A stretch of 44,177 nucleotides of DNA from an uncultured Gammaproteobacteria bacterium (GCA_946885735.1 CAMPGW010000013.1:1-44177), one strand, 5' to 3'. Numbered from the stretch's first letter, positions 27,387-37,359 are shown. Notes: generated from the sequence alone by a model not told the origin. Numbers and translations are program-made.

Positions 27387-27994
27387 TGTCCGCGACCCCA
27401 CGCGTGGTGCTGCTCGATTCGGGCGGCGCGAACCTCGGCTCGGTGCAGGCGGCGTTCGCGCGACTGGGCGTGGATGCGCCGGTCACCGCGGATGCGGCAC
27501 GCATCAATGCCGCCACGCACGTGGTGCTGCCCGGCGTGGGCGCCGCGGCAAGCGCGATGGCGACACTGCGCGCGAATGGCCTGGATCGCCTGCTGCCACG
27601 CCTCACCCAGCCTTTGATCGGCATCTGCATCGGCATGCAGTTGCTCTACGAATACTCGGAGGAGGGCGATACCGAGTGCCTGGGCCTGCTGCCCGGCCGC
27701 GTCTCGCGGCTGCCGGCGAGCCCCGGCGTGCGCGTGCCGCACATGGGCTGGAATCGGCTCGAGTCCGACGGCTCTTCCCACCCGCTGGTGGAGGGACTCG
27801 GCGGCGCCTGGGTGTATTTCGTGCACGGGTATGCCGCGGCGGCGGACGCCCGCGCGCTGGCGACCTGCACGCACGGCGCGCCCTTCGCAGCGGTGGTGGC
27901 CGACCGCAATGTCTGCGGCGCGCAGTTCCATCCCGAACGATCCTCCGTGGCGGGCGCGCGCCTGCTGCGCAACTTCCTGGCGATGTCCGCATGA
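27386..27994 (+). CDS. hisH: Imidazole glycerol phosphate synthase, glutaminase subunit
   Basis: A 202-residue class I glutamine amidotransferase that supplies ammonia to HisF. The nucleophile is Cys in [10 protein letters not shown], and the His-Glu of the triad lie in [10 protein letters not shown] near the end. VPHMGWNRL is the HisF-contact region. The ATG shares one base with the hisB stop, and the TGA overlaps the hisA ATG. Confidence 0.96.
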   Translation: MSATPRVVLLDSGGANLGSVQAAFARLGVDAPVTADAARINAATHVVLPGVGAAASAMATLRANGLDRLLPRLTQPLIGICIGMQLLYEYSEEGDTECLGLLPGRVSRLPASPGVRVPHMGWNRLESDGSSHPLVEGLGGAWVYFVHGYAAAADARALATCTHGAPFAAVVADRNVCGAQFHPERSSVAGARLLRNFLAMSA

Positions 27995-28740
27995 GCTTCA
28001 CCCTGATCCCGGCTTTGGACATCCGCGGCGGGCGCGTCGTGCGCCTGGCGCAGGGCGACTACGCGCGCGAGACCGGATACGGCGAGGATCCGGTTGCGAT
28101 GGCGCGCGCCTATGCCGATGCCGGCGCCGAATGGCTGCACCTGGTCGACCTCGATGGCGCGCGCCAGGGCGGCTGGTCGCTCGCGGAGCTCGTGCACCGA
28201 TTGCGTGCGCAAACCCCGCTGCGCATCCAGACCGGCGGCGGCGTGCGCGGCGCGGCGGATTTCGAGGCCGCGCTCGAGGCCGGCGCAGAACGCGTCGTGG
28301 TCGGGACCTTGGCCGTGCGCGAACCGCTGCGGGTCGCCGACTGGCTGGCGCGCGAGGGCGGCGAACGCGTCGTGCTGGCGCTGGATGCCCGCCAGGACGC
28401 GGCCGGCGCCTGGAACGTTCCCGTCGCCGGCTGGACGGCGCAGACCGGCGCGACCCTCGACGGACTTCTCCGGCACTACGCGGGTCTCGGCCTGCGCCAC
28501 GCCCTGTGCACCGACATCGCCCGCGACGGCATGTTGTCGGGCTTCAACCTCGACCTGTATCGCGAACTCACGCAGCGTTGGCCGACCGTCGCGGTGCAGG
28601 CCTCCGGCGGGCTGCGCGGCCTCGACGACGTGGAAGGCGCGCGTGCGGCGGGCGCTTCGGCGGCCATCCTGGGTCGCGCCTTGCTGGAGGGTCGCATCGA
28701 CCTGCGCGAAGCCCTGGAACGCGCGGTGGCGCCATGTTGA
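27991..28740 (+). CDS. hisA: ProFAR isomerase (HisA)
   Basis: The 249-residue beta/alpha barrel isomerises ProFAR to PRFAR. The two catalytic aspartates are expected in [12 protein letters not shown] (residue about 10) and [10 protein letters not shown] (about 170); phosphate-binding glycines appear in QTGGGVRG and QASGGLRG. Length is normal for the family. It overlaps hisH by 4 bases and hisF by 7, with hisF starting inside the hisA end. Confidence 0.96.
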   Translation: MSFTLIPALDIRGGRVVRLAQGDYARETGYGEDPVAMARAYADAGAEWLHLVDLDGARQGGWSLAELVHRLRAQTPLRIQTGGGVRGAADFEAALEAGAERVVVGTLAVREPLRVADWLAREGGERVVLALDARQDAAGAWNVPVAGWTAQTGATLDGLLRHYAGLGLRHALCTDIARDGMLSGFNLDLYRELTQRWPTVAVQASGGLRGLDDVEGARAAGASAAILGRALLEGRIDLREALERAVAPC

Positions 28741-29504
28741 GCCGCCGCATCATCGCCTGCCTGGACGTGCGCGACGGCCAGGTCGTGAAAGGCGTGCAGT
28801 TCCGCGACCACGTCGTGGTCGGCGACATCCTCGAGCTCGCACTGCGCCATCGCGACCAGGGCGCCGACGAGCTGGTCTTCTACGACATCACCGCCAGCCC
28901 CGACGGGCGCGGCGTCGAGCGCCGCTGGATCGAGCGCATCGCCCGCGAGATCGACATCCCCTTCTGCGTGGCCGGCGGCATCCGCGGCGTGGAGCAGGCG
29001 CGCGCGGTGCTAGGCGCCGGCGCCGACAAGGTGTCGGTCAATTCACCGGCGCTCGAGCGGCCCGAACTGGTGACGGAACTCGCCCACGCTTTCGGCAGCC
29101 AGTGCGTGGTCGTCGGCGTGGACAGCCTGCGCGATCCGGACGGCCAGTGGCGCGTGCGCCAGTACGCCGGCGACCCGGCGCGCACGCAGGCGCTGCCGCG
29201 CGGCACGCTCGACTGGATCGCCGAGGCACAGGCCCTGGGGGCGGGCGAGATCGTGCTCAACTGCATGGCGGCCGATGGCGCCCGCAGCGGCTACGACATC
29301 GCGCAACTGCGGGCGGCGCGCGCAATCTGCCATGTGCCCCTGGTGGCCTCGGGTGGCGCGGGTACGGCCGCACACTTCGCCGAGGTCTTCCGCGAGGCCG
29401 ACGTAGACGCGGCGCTCGCCGCCAGCATCTTCCATTCCGGCGAACTGCCGATCGCCGTACTCAAGCAGGCCCTCCTTTCACAAGGCTTCGAGGTACGTCC
29501 ATGA
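28734..29504 (+). CDS. hisF: Imidazole glycerol phosphate synthase, cyclase subunit
   Basis: This 256-residue barrel protein forms imidazole glycerol phosphate and AICAR from PRFAR and the ammonia from HisH. The catalytic aspartates are in IACLDVRDG (about residue 11) and VVGVDSLRD (about 130). [11 protein letters not shown] and [11 protein letters not shown] are phosphate-binding loops. The segment [10 protein letters not shown] is typical. The ATG at 28734 lies 7 bases inside hisA; the stop overlaps the hisI start (ATGA). Confidence 0.97.
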   Translation: MLSRRIIACLDVRDGQVVKGVQFRDHVVVGDILELALRHRDQGADELVFYDITASPDGRGVERRWIERIAREIDIPFCVAGGIRGVEQARAVLGAGADKVSVNSPALERPELVTELAHAFGSQCVVVGVDSLRDPDGQWRVRQYAGDPARTQALPRGTLDWIAEAQALGAGEIVLNCMAADGARSGYDIAQLRAARAICHVPLVASGGAGTAAHFAEVFREADVDAALAASIFHSGELPIAVLKQALLSQGFEVRP

Positions 29505-30121
29505 CATTCGATGCCGCCCTCGACGTGGGCGCCCTGGCGTGGGACAAGCAGCAGGGCCTGCTGCCCGCGATCGTGCAGGACGCCGGCAACGGCCGCGTGT
29601 TGATGCTGGGCTACATGGACCGCGAGGCACTCGCGCATACGCTGGGCACGCGGCAAGTGACCTTCTACAGTCGCAGCCGCGAACGCCTGTGGACCAAGGG
29701 CGAAACCAGCGGCAACACGCTCGAGCTGGTGTCGCTGGAGACCGATTGCGACGGCGATACCCTGCTCGTGCAGGCGCGGCCACACGGCCCGACCTGCCAC
29801 CTGCAGCGGGCCAGCTGCTTCCCCGAGGCTCCCGCGGATTTCCTCGCCGACCTCGACGCACTGGTGGCGGCACGCGAGCGCGAGCGGCCGGCGGGAAGCT
29901 ACAGCACGCGGCTGTTCGAGGCCGGCGTGCGGCGGATCGCGCAGAAAGTGGGCGAGGAGGGCGTCGAAACCGCGCTTGCCGGCGTGGCGCAGGACGATGC
30001 CGCCTTGCTGGGCGAGGCTGCGGACCTGGTCTTCCACCTGATGGTCCTGCTGCGGGCGCGCGGTCTGGGCTGGGCCGAAGTCGTGGCGGCACTCGAACAA
30101 AGGCATCGCCCCGGCGGATAA
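29501..30121 (+). CDS. hisI: Bifunctional phosphoribosyl-AMP cyclohydrolase/phosphoribosyl-ATP pyrophosphatase
   Basis: A 206-residue HisIE fusion catalysing steps two and three. The cyclohydrolase part has [19 protein letters not shown] and the metal cysteines in ETDCDGD and [11 protein letters not shown]. The pyrophosphatase part has [17 protein letters not shown] and the acidic helix [13 protein letters not shown]. It is the last his gene. No terminator hairpin follows within the 29 bases before the next gene, so some readthrough is possible. Confidence 0.96.
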   Translation: MTFDAALDVGALAWDKQQGLLPAIVQDAGNGRVLMLGYMDREALAHTLGTRQVTFYSRSRERLWTKGETSGNTLELVSLETDCDGDTLLVQARPHGPTCHLQRASCFPEAPADFLADLDALVAARERERPAGSYSTRLFEAGVRRIAQKVGEEGVETALAGVAQDDAALLGEAADLVFHLMVLLRARGLGWAEVVAALEQRHRPGG

Positions 30122-30150
30122 TCGCGGCTTGCTAGTCCTGGATTTTCGCG

Positions 30151-31737
30151 ATGCGCCTGGCCACCGTCCTGTTGCTTTCCCTGCTGGCCTGCGCCGATGG
30201 CGTTGCTGCCGCCGAGCTGCGCTGCAGCGGCCGCGTATTCCTGGACCACGACGGGGATGGCCGCCGCGACCGCGGCGAGCCGGGCATCGCCGACGTCGGC
30301 GTGTCCGATGGCGAGCGCATCCTGCGCACCGACGCCGCGGGACGCTTCGATTTCCGCGTCGCGGATGGCCGCAGCGTATTCCTGGTCAAGCCCGCCGGCT
30401 ACTCGACGCGCTTGCGGCCGGATGGCCTGCCCGACACCTGGCGAAACCTGCAACGCGGCCGCGGTCCGTCGCTGAAGTACGGCGGCGTGTCGGCGCAGTC
30501 GCGGCCCGCCTGTGGTGATTTCGCCCTGCGACGCGGCGCGGCGCGCGGTTCCGCGCACTTGGAGGTCCACGTCTCCGGCGACCCGCAGGTCAAGTCGCCG
30601 AGGGACGTCGACTTCTACCGTCGCGACATCATCGAGCCGCTGACGGGCGAGCCGCGGGCCAACCTCGCGATCACCCTCGGCGACATCGTCAACGACGATC
30701 TCTCGCTCTTCCCCGCCATCAAGGCGGTGGACGCGCGCCTCGGCGCGCCCTGGCTGCATGCGCCCGGCAACCACGACATCGACTTCGATGCCGACGACGC
30801 CAACTCGCTGTCCACCTTCCGCCACGCTTTCGGCCCGGACACCTACGCCTGGGAGGAACCCGAAGCCGCCTTCGTCATCCTCGACGACGTGATCTGGCAG
30901 GGTGGCGCCAAGTCGAACTACATCGGCGGCCTGCGCCCGGACCAGTTCGCCTTCCTCGAGTCTTACCTGGCGCGCGCGCCGAAGGATCGGCTGCTGGTGC
31001 TGGCGATGCACATCCCGCTGTTCGATCCGGTGCCGGGCGTGGAGACCTTTCGTCGAGCAGACCGCGAACGATTGTTTGCGATGCTGCGGCCTTTCCCGAA
31101 ACTGCTCCTGCTCAGCGCGCACACCCACCAGCAGATGCACGTCTTCCACGATGCCTCGACCGGCTGGCATGGCGCCACGCCGCTGCACGAGTACAACGTC
31201 GGCGCGGCCTGCGGCGCCTACTGGAGCGGCGTCGAGGACGCGCTGGGCATTCCCGATTCGACCATGAACGACGGGACGCCGAACGGCTACGCGCGACTGC
31301 GCGTCGGCATGGACGGCCAGCCACGACTTCGCTATTACGTCGCCCGCGCGCCGCACGCGCAACAGATGACCGTCCATGCGCCCAAGGTGCTACGCAAGGG
31401 CGGATACCCCGCCTATGGCGTCTACGCGAACGTGTACATGGGACACGCGGGTACCGCGGTCGATTTCCGCGTGGACGGCGGCGAGTGGAAGCCGATGAGG
31501 CGCGTCGAGATCCCCGATCCGGCGCTGCGTACCGAGAACGCCCGTGACGACATGGCGGATTCGTTGCGCGGCTTCGACCGCTCACCCGAGGCAGTGGACA
31601 GCCGTCACCTGTGGCGGGGCACGTTGCCGACCGACCTGCCGGCGGGCAGCCATCGGGTCGAGATCCGCGCGCAACTCGAGGGCGGCGAGGCGAGGGGAGA
31701 GGCGAACTATCGGCTCGATGAGGCCGCTCCCGGCTAG
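30151..31737 (+). CDS. Exported calcineurin-like phosphoesterase
   Basis: The 528-residue protein starts with a signal peptide (MRLATVLLLSLLACADGVAA). Residues about 25-125 form an SdrD-B-like domain (VFLDHDGDGRRDRGEPGIADV, DAAGRFDFRV). The metallophosphoesterase core follows with GDPQV, LGDIVND, GNHD, MHIPL and SAHTH, a variant of the usual GDxH, GDxxD, GNHD and GHxH motifs. A C-terminal calcineurin-associated domain runs from about 360. It is probably a periplasmic or secreted two-metal phosphoesterase with unknown substrate. GATAAT at 30117-30122, overlapping the hisI stop, may be a -10, but the -35 is weak. The gene ends 6 bases before the stop of a convergent small gene. Confidence 0.88.
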   Translation: MRLATVLLLSLLACADGVAAAELRCSGRVFLDHDGDGRRDRGEPGIADVGVSDGERILRTDAAGRFDFRVADGRSVFLVKPAGYSTRLRPDGLPDTWRNLQRGRGPSLKYGGVSAQSRPACGDFALRRGAARGSAHLEVHVSGDPQVKSPRDVDFYRRDIIEPLTGEPRANLAITLGDIVNDDLSLFPAIKAVDARLGAPWLHAPGNHDIDFDADDANSLSTFRHAFGPDTYAWEEPEAAFVILDDVIWQGGAKSNYIGGLRPDQFAFLESYLARAPKDRLLVLAMHIPLFDPVPGVETFRRADRERLFAMLRPFPKLLLLSAHTHQQMHVFHDASTGWHGATPLHEYNVGAACGAYWSGVEDALGIPDSTMNDGTPNGYARLRVGMDGQPRLRYYVARAPHAQQMTVHAPKVLRKGGYPAYGVYANVYMGHAGTAVDFRVDGGEWKPMRRVEIPDPALRTENARDDMADSLRGFDRSPEAVDSRHLWRGTLPTDLPAGSHRVEIRAQLEGGEARGEANYRLDEAAPG

Positions 31738-31743
31738 CCGGGC

Positions 31744-31938
31744 TCAGTCGCCGCCGCCGTCCCCGCCGCCGTCATTGCCGTCGGCGTCGTGCGACTTTCC
31801 ATCCGACTCGAACAGTCCGCCGTCGCGCGATCCGCGCTTCGCAACGTTCCCGGCGCCACGCATGCGCTTGCGCAGGAAACCGAACCAGGCAAGCGCGGCG
31901 ACGGCGATGACCAGCAGTACGGCCGAGGATGAACTCAT
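31744..31938 (-). CDS. Small single-pass membrane protein with Asp/Gly-rich tail
   Basis: A 64-residue protein: a membrane helix at about residues 6-21, a basic stretch FLRKRMRG, and an acidic glycine-rich tail ending DGNDGGGDGGGD. GGAGG lies 5 bases before the ATG, a good ribosome binding site, which supports a real gene. It is downstream of mtnC by 48 bases on the same strand and convergent with the phosphoesterase. I do not recognise a function. Low-complexity tails of this kind are seen in small Xanthomonadaceae proteins. Confidence 0.7.
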   Translation of the reverse strand: MSSSSAVLLVIAVAALAWFGFLRKRMRGAGNVAKRGSRDGGLFESDGKSHDADGNDGGGDGGGD

Positions 31939-31986
31939 GTTGCCTCCGTGGTCGGATTCGACTCTGGGCTGCCTGGGCGCGTGGAG

Positions 31987-32679
31987 CTACAACGCGATCC
32001 CGGTGAAGCTCTCCACCCGATCGTGGCCGTGGCAGGCCTCGCCTTGCCGCGGCATCGGATAGTCCTGTCGCCGATCCAGCAAAACCGTCCGCAAGCCGGC
32101 CTCGCGTGCCGCGTCCAGTTCTTCGACGATGTCGGACAGGAACACGACGTCATGCGCCGCCAGGTCCAACTGCCCGACGATGTTGCGGTAGCTCTGCACC
32201 TCGCGCTTGCCGCCCACCGCGGTGTCGAACCAGCCCGAGAACAGGGCCGACAGGTCGCCCTCGGTGCTGTGGCCGAACAACAGCTTCTGCGCCGGCACCG
32301 AACCGGACGAATACACGGCGAGCCGGTGGCCATTCGCATGCCATTGCCGCAGCGCCTGCGCGGCGTCGGGATAGACGTGCGCCTGGAACTCGCCCTCGCG
32401 ATAGCCCTCCAGCCAGATCATGCCCTGCAAGGCCTTCAGCGCCGGGTGCTTGCGATCCTCGTCGATCCAGCCCTGCAGCACCTCGACGATCATCTCGTCC
32501 TGGCAGACGCCGCCAGACTCGGCGGCGACGCGATCCAGCCACTGCCGCACGTCCGGCTCCTGCCCATGTTCGCGGACGAAGGCGGGCAGGGCGGCGCGGG
32601 CAAAGGGAAACAGCACGTCCTTGACGAAGGAGATCGCGCTGGTCGTGCCCTCGATGTCGGTCAGGACGAGCGGCTTCAC
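31987..32679 (-). CDS. mtnC: Enolase-phosphatase E1
   Basis: The 230-residue HAD-family enzyme acts in methionine salvage, enolising and dephosphorylating the diketo-phosphopentane intermediate to acireductone. [20 protein letters not shown] is the characteristic N-terminal motif with the catalytic Asp and the enolase Glu. [14 protein letters not shown] and [12 protein letters not shown] are the later HAD motifs. The start is GTG 32679, which overlaps the mtnD stop (GTGA). It is the last gene of mtnB-mtnD-mtnC. Confidence 0.95.
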   Translation of the reverse strand: MKPLVLTDIEGTTSAISFVKDVLFPFARAALPAFVREHGQEPDVRQWLDRVAAESGGVCQDEMIVEVLQGWIDEDRKHPALKALQGMIWLEGYREGEFQAHVYPDAAQALRQWHANGHRLAVYSSGSVPAQKLLFGHSTEGDLSALFSGWFDTAVGGKREVQSYRNIVGQLDLAAHDVVFLSDIVEELDAAREAGLRTVLLDRRQDYPMPRQGEACHGHDRVESFTGIAL

Positions 32680-33230
32680 CCGGCGTCGGGCTCGTGGCGA
32701 GGGAAGCGTTGCGCCAGGTCGGTGCCGGTGAAGTGCCCGACCCAGCCGTCCGGCTCGGTGAAGAAGCGGATCGCGATGAAGCGCGGCGCCGGGCCCATGT
32801 CGAACCAGTGGCGGGTGCTGTCGGGCACGCCGATCAGGTCGCCTTGCTCGCACAGGATTTCGTACACCGTGTCCTCGACGTGCAGCGTGAACAGTCCCGA
32901 GCCGGCGACGAAGAAGCGCACTTCGTCTTCCTTATGGAAGTGCTCGTCGAGGAACTTCTTGCGCATCGTCTCGCGATCCGGATGGTCGGGCGCGATGCTG
33001 ACCACGTCCACGGTCTTGAATCCCTTCTCCAGCACCAGCCGGTCGATGTCGTTGCGATAGGCCGACATCACCGCCTCGTGGCTGGCGCCCGGTTCCAGGT
33101 CGGCGCCCGCGCGCCACTGCTCGAAGCGCACGCCGATCGCGCCCAGGCGCTCGGCGATGGTGCCGTGGTCGGTGGTCGCCAGCAGCGGCGTGGTCGGGTC
33201 GTCCTCGGCGAAGATGCGCAGGCGGCTCAC
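32676..33230 (-). CDS. mtnD: Acireductone dioxygenase
   Basis: The product is 184 residues, a cupin enzyme that oxidises acireductone to the methionine keto-precursor and formate (iron form). Metal ligands are visible in [13 protein letters not shown] (His, His, Glu) and in STRHWFDMG (His). The start is GTG 33230, overlapping the mtnB stop by GTGA; the end overlaps mtnC in the same way. mtnA and an MTA phosphorylase or nucleosidase, needed earlier in the pathway, are not in the window. Confidence 0.95.
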   Translation of the reverse strand: MSRLRIFAEDDPTTPLLATTDHGTIAERLGAIGVRFEQWRAGADLEPGASHEAVMSAYRNDIDRLVLEKGFKTVDVVSIAPDHPDRETMRKKFLDEHFHKEDEVRFFVAGSGLFTLHVEDTVYEILCEQGDLIGVPDSTRHWFDMGPAPRFIAIRFFTEPDGWVGHFTGTDLAQRFPRHEPDAG

Positions 33231-33859
33231 GGTCGCAGCTTCCTCATTTCCAGCTCGCAGTTGATCAGGAATTCGAAGGCCTCCAGGTGCCGACGCGCCT
33301 CGGCCATGTCGCGGCCCCAGGCGTACATGCCGTGGCCCTCGATCAGGTAGCCCCACATCGGGCCCTTGTCGAGCAGCACGTCGACCTGCGCGGCGAGCGT
33401 CGGGATGCACTGGTTGTTGGCCAGCACGGCGACTTCCATCGCGGTGGCGTGCGTGCTCTGGCCGCGGAACGCCTTGATCAGCTCGTAGTCCTCGAAGCGC
33501 ACGCAGCCCGCGCCCGCGTAGAGGCGCGAGGCCACCGTCTGCACCAGCGAGTGGGTGTGAAGCACGCAACCGACCTCGGGCAGCCGCTTGTACAGCTGCG
33601 TGTGCAGTACCGTTTCGGCGGAGGGCACCTGGTCGGTGACCGGCTTGCCGTCGAGGTCCACGACCATGATGTCGCCGGCGCCCAGCCGGCCCTTGTCGCG
33701 GCCGGACACGGTGACCGCGGCGTGGCGATCGTCCAGGCGCATCGAGAAATTGCTGCTCGTGGCAGGGGTCCAGCCGCGCGCGGACAGCTCGCGGGTCGCC
33801 TCGATGATCTCGGCGGCGAGGGCCTGCAGGCGCTGGGTGTCGTAGCCGGGCTCGTCCAT
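33227..33859 (-). CDS. mtnB: Methylthioribulose-1-phosphate dehydratase
   Basis: A 210-residue member of the class II aldolase/araD fold. The zinc histidines are in [10 protein letters not shown] and later [10 protein letters not shown], and SSNFSMRL and [11 protein letters not shown] form the phosphate-binding region. It dehydrates methylthioribulose 1-phosphate in methionine salvage. It is the first gene of the mtnBDC operon. The ATG at 33859 follows a TACACT hexamer by 6 bases and has no visible ribosome binding site. It is divergent from the HiPIP gene, with a FNR-type box in the 99-base gap. Confidence 0.94.
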   Translation of the reverse strand: MDEPGYDTQRLQALAAEIIEATRELSARGWTPATSSNFSMRLDDRHAAVTVSGRDKGRLGAGDIMVVDLDGKPVTDQVPSAETVLHTQLYKRLPEVGCVLHTHSLVQTVASRLYAGAGCVRFEDYELIKAFRGQSTHATAMEVAVLANNQCIPTLAAQVDVLLDKGPMWGYLIEGHGMYAWGRDMAEARRHLEAFEFLINCELEMRKLRP

Positions 33860-33865
33860 GCCGCC

Positions 33866-33871
33866 AGTGTA
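33866..33871 (-). promoter_or_regulatory. Candidate mtnB -10 element, leaderless spacing
   Basis: TACACT (minus strand 33871-33866) matches 4 of 6 bases of the -10 consensus and lies 6 bases before the mtnB ATG. No -35 match is present at 17 bases, which would fit a promoter that depends on an activator. Confidence 0.4.
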
Positions 33872-33895
33872 GCGAAAGCGGCCGCGCGTCGATGC

Positions 33896-33909
33896 TTGAT
33901 CCGCGTCAA
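33896..33909. promoter_or_regulatory. FNR/Anr/Dnr-type binding site between mtnB and the HiPIP gene
   Basis: TTGATCCGCGTCAA matches TTGAT-N4-ATCAA at 9 of 10 defined positions. Its centre (33902.5) lies about 41 bases upstream of the start site predicted from TACAAT for the HiPIP gene, the standard class II activator position for FNR-family proteins. It is also about 43 bases from the possible mtnB start. Confidence 0.65.
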
Positions 33910-33930
33910 ACCGTTGCCTTCCAGCAGGCC

Positions 33931-33936
33931 TACAAT
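33931..33936 (+). promoter_or_regulatory. -10 element of the HiPIP gene
   Basis: TACAAT matches TATAAT at 5 of 6 bases. No -35 match lies at 17 bases, but the FNR-type box occupies that region. The predicted start is near 33943, with AAGGAG at 33947-33952 before the ATG. Confidence 0.6.
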
Positions 33937-33958
33937 GCCGCCATCCAAGGAGCCATCC

Positions 33959-34267
33959 ATGTCCGAACACCGCATTTCCCGCCGTCGTTTCCTCATCGGC
34001 GCCGCCGTCGCCGCCACCGCCTTGCCACTCGCGACCCGGTTCGGCGAGGTTCAGGCTGCGCCGCTGCCCAAGCTCCCGCTGGCCAATCCGCAGGCGAAGG
34101 CGCTGAACTACGTCGAGGACGCCGCCAGGGCGCCCGCCACCCGCAAGCCGGCCAGCACCTGCGCCAACTGCCAGTTCTTCACCGCCGCGACCGGCGCCTG
34201 CACCCTGTTCCCGGGCTACAGCGTCGCGCCGAAGGGCTGGTGCTCGGCCTGGGCCAAGAAGGCCTGA
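33959..34267 (+). CDS. High-potential iron-sulfur protein (HiPIP)
   Basis: The 102-residue precursor has a twin-arginine signal ([19 protein letters not shown]), as expected for a periplasmic protein folded with its cluster before export. The mature part has YVEDA and the four cluster cysteines in [17 protein letters not shown] and KGWCSAW, the HiPIP pattern for one 4Fe-4S centre. It probably carries electrons in the periplasm between a quinol-oxidising complex and a terminal acceptor. AAGGAG at 33947-33952 is a strong ribosome binding site. A FNR-type box upstream suggests control by oxygen or nitrogen oxides. Confidence 0.93.
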   Translation: MSEHRISRRRFLIGAAVAATALPLATRFGEVQAAPLPKLPLANPQAKALNYVEDAARAPATRKPASTCANCQFFTAATGACTLFPGYSVAPKGWCSAWAKKA

Positions 34268-34294
34268 GGTCTCCGCCCCTGAGACCGGGGGCCG

Positions 34295-34300
34295 CATAAT
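34295..34300 (+). promoter_or_regulatory. Candidate rmuC -10 element, leaderless spacing
   Basis: CATAAT matches the -10 consensus at 5 of 6 bases and lies 7 bases before the rmuC ATG, so the mRNA could start at the ATG. No clear -35 was found. Confidence 0.4.
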
Positions 34301-34307
34301 CCGGGGC

Positions 34308-35705
34308 ATGGACACGATCACCTGGATTCTCGCGGCCCTGGCCGTCCTGCAACTCATCCTGCTCGTCGCCCTGTGGCGGCGCGCCGGCGCGCCTGCCCGC
34401 GACGCCGAGCTCGATGCGCGCATCGCCCGACTTACCGAGGGCCTTGAGCGAATCGAACGCAGCGTGCGCGAGGAACACCGTGCCGGCCGAGGCGAGTCGC
34501 AGGCCGCCTTCTCCGGTTTCGATGGTCGACTCGCCCAGTTCACCGACCGCACCCAGGAAGGCCTGCAGGCCCTGCGGCAGATGCTCGCCGAGGACGCCCG
34601 CGCCGGCCGCCACGAGGCCAGCACCGGCCTGAAGGGCTTCGAGGTCGCCTTGCAGGCGCGGCTCGACAAGCTCAGCGACATCACCGATCGCCGGCTCGAG
34701 ACCATCCGCGCCACGCTCGAGGGCCGCCTGCAGGACCTGCAGAAGGACAACGCCGCCAAGCTCGAGCAGATGCGCCACACCGTGGACGAGAAGCTGCAGT
34801 CCACGCTGGAGGCGCGCCTGGGCGAATCCTTCCGGCTGGTGTCCGAGCGGCTGGAAGCCGTGCATCGCGGCCTGGGCGACATGCAGAACCTGGCCGCGGG
34901 CGTGGGCGACCTCAAGCGCGTACTCGGCAACGTCAAGACCCGTGGCATCTTCGGCGAGGTGCAGCTGGCCGCCATCCTCGAGCAGCTGATGACGGTGGAC
35001 CAGTACGCCTGCAACGTCGCCACCGTGCCGGGCAGCAGCGAGCGCGTGGAGTTCGCGATCCGCTTGCCAGGGCAGGGCGGCGATTTCGATACGCCCTCGT
35101 GGTTGCCGATCGACGCCAAGTTCCCGCGCGAGGACTACGAGCGCCTGCTCGATGCGCAGGAGCGCGCCGACGCCGACGGCGCCACGCTGGCCGCCGCCGC
35201 GCTCGAGCGCCGCCTGCGCGAGGAAGCCAAGAGCATCTGCGCCAAGTACGTCGCGCCGCCGCACACCGCCGACTTCGCCATCCTGTTCCTGCCCACCGAG
35301 GGCCTGTACGCCGAGGCGCTGCGCCGCCCGGGCCTGGTCGAGGCCCTGCAGCGCGAGCATCGCATCGTGCTGGCCGGCCCGACCACGCTGTCGGCCATCC
35401 TCACGTCGCTGCGCATGGGCTTTCGCACGCTGGCCATCGAGAAGCGTTCCAGCGAGGTCTGGCAGGTGCTGGGTGCGGTGCGCACCGAGTTCGGCAAGTT
35501 CGGCGGTGTGCTCGACAAGGTCCGCAAGCAGGTCGAGTCGGTCGGCAAGACGCTCGACGACACCGGGCGCCGCAGCCGCGCCATCGAGCGCCGCCTGCGC
35601 GGTGTCGAGGCCGCCACCGAGACCGACACGCAGCGCCTGCTGGGCGAGGCGCTCGGGGTGGTGGAGCCTGAGGCCGCGGCTGACGACGAGGATTCGATCG
35701 GCTGA
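34308..35705 (+). CDS. rmuC: DNA recombination protein RmuC
   Basis: A 465-residue protein with an N-terminal membrane helix ([20 protein letters not shown]), a long coiled coil (about residues 35-195), and the RmuC nuclease-like domain with [35 protein letters not shown] and [19 protein letters not shown]. RmuC limits inversions at short inverted repeats in E. coli, and its domain has a restriction-endonuclease-like fold. The length is close to the E. coli protein. It stands alone between the HiPIP gene and the symporter. Confidence 0.95.
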   Translation: MDTITWILAALAVLQLILLVALWRRAGAPARDAELDARIARLTEGLERIERSVREEHRAGRGESQAAFSGFDGRLAQFTDRTQEGLQALRQMLAEDARAGRHEASTGLKGFEVALQARLDKLSDITDRRLETIRATLEGRLQDLQKDNAAKLEQMRHTVDEKLQSTLEARLGESFRLVSERLEAVHRGLGDMQNLAAGVGDLKRVLGNVKTRGIFGEVQLAAILEQLMTVDQYACNVATVPGSSERVEFAIRLPGQGGDFDTPSWLPIDAKFPREDYERLLDAQERADADGATLAAAALERRLREEAKSICAKYVAPPHTADFAILFLPTEGLYAEALRRPGLVEALQREHRIVLAGPTTLSAILTSLRMGFRTLAIEKRSSEVWQVLGAVRTEFGKFGGVLDKVRKQVESVGKTLDDTGRRSRAIERRLRGVEAATETDTQRLLGEALGVVEPEAAADDEDSIG

Positions 35706-35763
35706 ACGGGCGTCGCGGAAGGGGTGTGTAGACTGCCCCTTCACCGCAACTGGAAGCCCGTTC

Positions 35764-37335
35764 ATGTCCATACGCCTCATCTTCTGCCTGCTGCTCACGA
35801 TTGCCTCCGGATTGGCGCCCGGGTCCGTCGTGGCCGCGAGCGCGGTCCAGGCCGCGTCGCCGCCCACCCTCGACCAGCGCATCGATGCCGCCGTGCGGCC
35901 CGTTGCCGATGCCATCTCGGGGGCGATCTTCCACTCCGTGCGCGTGGGCGGAACCGATGAAGTCCCGCTGATGTTCCCGCTCATCGTCGGCTGGCTGATC
36001 CTCGCCGGCCTGGTGTTCACCTTCTACTTCCGCTTCATCAACGTGCGTGGCTTCGTCCACGGCTTCCACCTGATCAGCGGGCGCTATTCCGATCCGGCAG
36101 CCCCCGGCGAGGTCAGCCACTTCCAGGCGCTGACCTCGGCGGTCTCGGGCACCGTCGGCCTGGGCAACATCGCCGGCGTGGCCGTGGCGATCACCGTGGG
36201 CGGGCCGGGCGCGACCTTCTGGATGATCCTGGCCGGGCTGCTCGGCATGTCGAGCAAGTTCGTCGAATGCACGCTGGGCGTGATGTATCGGCTCGAGAAG
36301 CCCGATGGCACCGTGTCCGGTGGACCGATGTACTACCTGAGCCGCGGCATCGCCCACAACTACCCGCGCCTGGGCGGACTCGGCAAGACGCTCGCCTTCG
36401 TGTTCGCCTTCTGCACCATGGCCGGCGCGATCGGCGCCGGCGCGATGTTCCAGGCCAACCAGGCCTATGCGCAGGTGCTCGACATCACTGGCGGCGCGGC
36501 AGGTCCACTGGCGGGCCGCGGCTGGCTGTTCGGCATCGGCATCGCCGTGCTGGCCGGCGCGGTGGTCATCGGCGGCATCACGCGCATCGGCAGCGTCACC
36601 TCGCGGCTGGTTCCCGGCATGGCATTGCTCTATGTCGTCGGCTGCCTGGTGGTGCTGGGCGTGAACGCCAGCGCGATCCCGTCGGCCTTCGCCGCCATCT
36701 TCGAGGGGGCCTTCAGCGCCGCGGGCGTGCAGGGCGGCGTGCTCGGCGCGCTGATCGTCGGTTTCCGCCGCGCGGCCTTCTCGAACGAGGCGGGGCTGGG
36801 TTCGGCGGCCATCGCGCACTCGGCCGTGCGCACGCGCGAGCCCCTCACCGAGGGTTTCGTCGCGCTCTGGGAACCCTTCATCGACACCGTGGTGATCTGC
36901 ACCATGACGGCGCTGGTGATCATCGTCACCGGCCAGCACCTGGTGGCCGGCAGCGACGGCGTGCGGCTGACCTCGGACGCGTTCGGCACGGTCTCCGGCT
37001 GGTTCCCGCTGGCGCTGACCTTCGCGGTGTTCCTGTTCGCCTTCTCGACCATCATCACCTGGGCCTACTACGGCGCCAAGGCCTGCAGCTACCTCTTCCG
37101 CGAATCGAAGGCGGCGCTGTATGGATTCAAGTTCGTGTACCTGGCGATGGCGGTGGTCGGTTGCACCATGCAGCTGGGCAGCATCGTGGACATCGCCGAC
37201 GCGCTCTTGTTCATCATGGCCATCCCGAACCTGATCGGCGTCTACCTGCTGATGCCGGTGGTCAAGCGGGCCCTGGTGGACTACATGGCGCGCCTGCAGT
37301 CCGGGCAGATCAAGCGGTTCGACACGCCAGCCTGA
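35764..37335 (+). CDS. Alanine or glycine:cation symporter (AGCS family)
   Basis: The 523-residue inner-membrane transporter has about ten membrane segments after a hydrophobic, possibly cleaved N-terminus. AGCS hallmarks are SAVSGTVGLGNIAGVAVAITVGGPGA (in two parts, about residues 125-150), KFVECTLGVMYR, SGGPMYYL, and RRAAFSNEAGLGSAAIAHS. The family couples uptake of alanine or glycine to sodium or proton. GGAAG lies 8 bases before the ATG. TAGACT (35729-35734) may be its -10. A strong terminator follows. Confidence 0.93.
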   Translation: MSIRLIFCLLLTIASGLAPGSVVAASAVQAASPPTLDQRIDAAVRPVADAISGAIFHSVRVGGTDEVPLMFPLIVGWLILAGLVFTFYFRFINVRGFVHGFHLISGRYSDPAAPGEVSHFQALTSAVSGTVGLGNIAGVAVAITVGGPGATFWMILAGLLGMSSKFVECTLGVMYRLEKPDGTVSGGPMYYLSRGIAHNYPRLGGLGKTLAFVFAFCTMAGAIGAGAMFQANQAYAQVLDITGGAAGPLAGRGWLFGIGIAVLAGAVVIGGITRIGSVTSRLVPGMALLYVVGCLVVLGVNASAIPSAFAAIFEGAFSAAGVQGGVLGALIVGFRRAAFSNEAGLGSAAIAHSAVRTREPLTEGFVALWEPFIDTVVICTMTALVIIVTGQHLVAGSDGVRLTSDAFGTVSGWFPLALTFAVFLFAFSTIITWAYYGAKACSYLFRESKAALYGFKFVYLAMAVVGCTMQLGSIVDIADALLFIMAIPNLIGVYLLMPVVKRALVDYMARLQSGQIKRFDTPA

Positions 37336-37359
37336 CCAGGCGCGACAGTGGCGGAAAAG

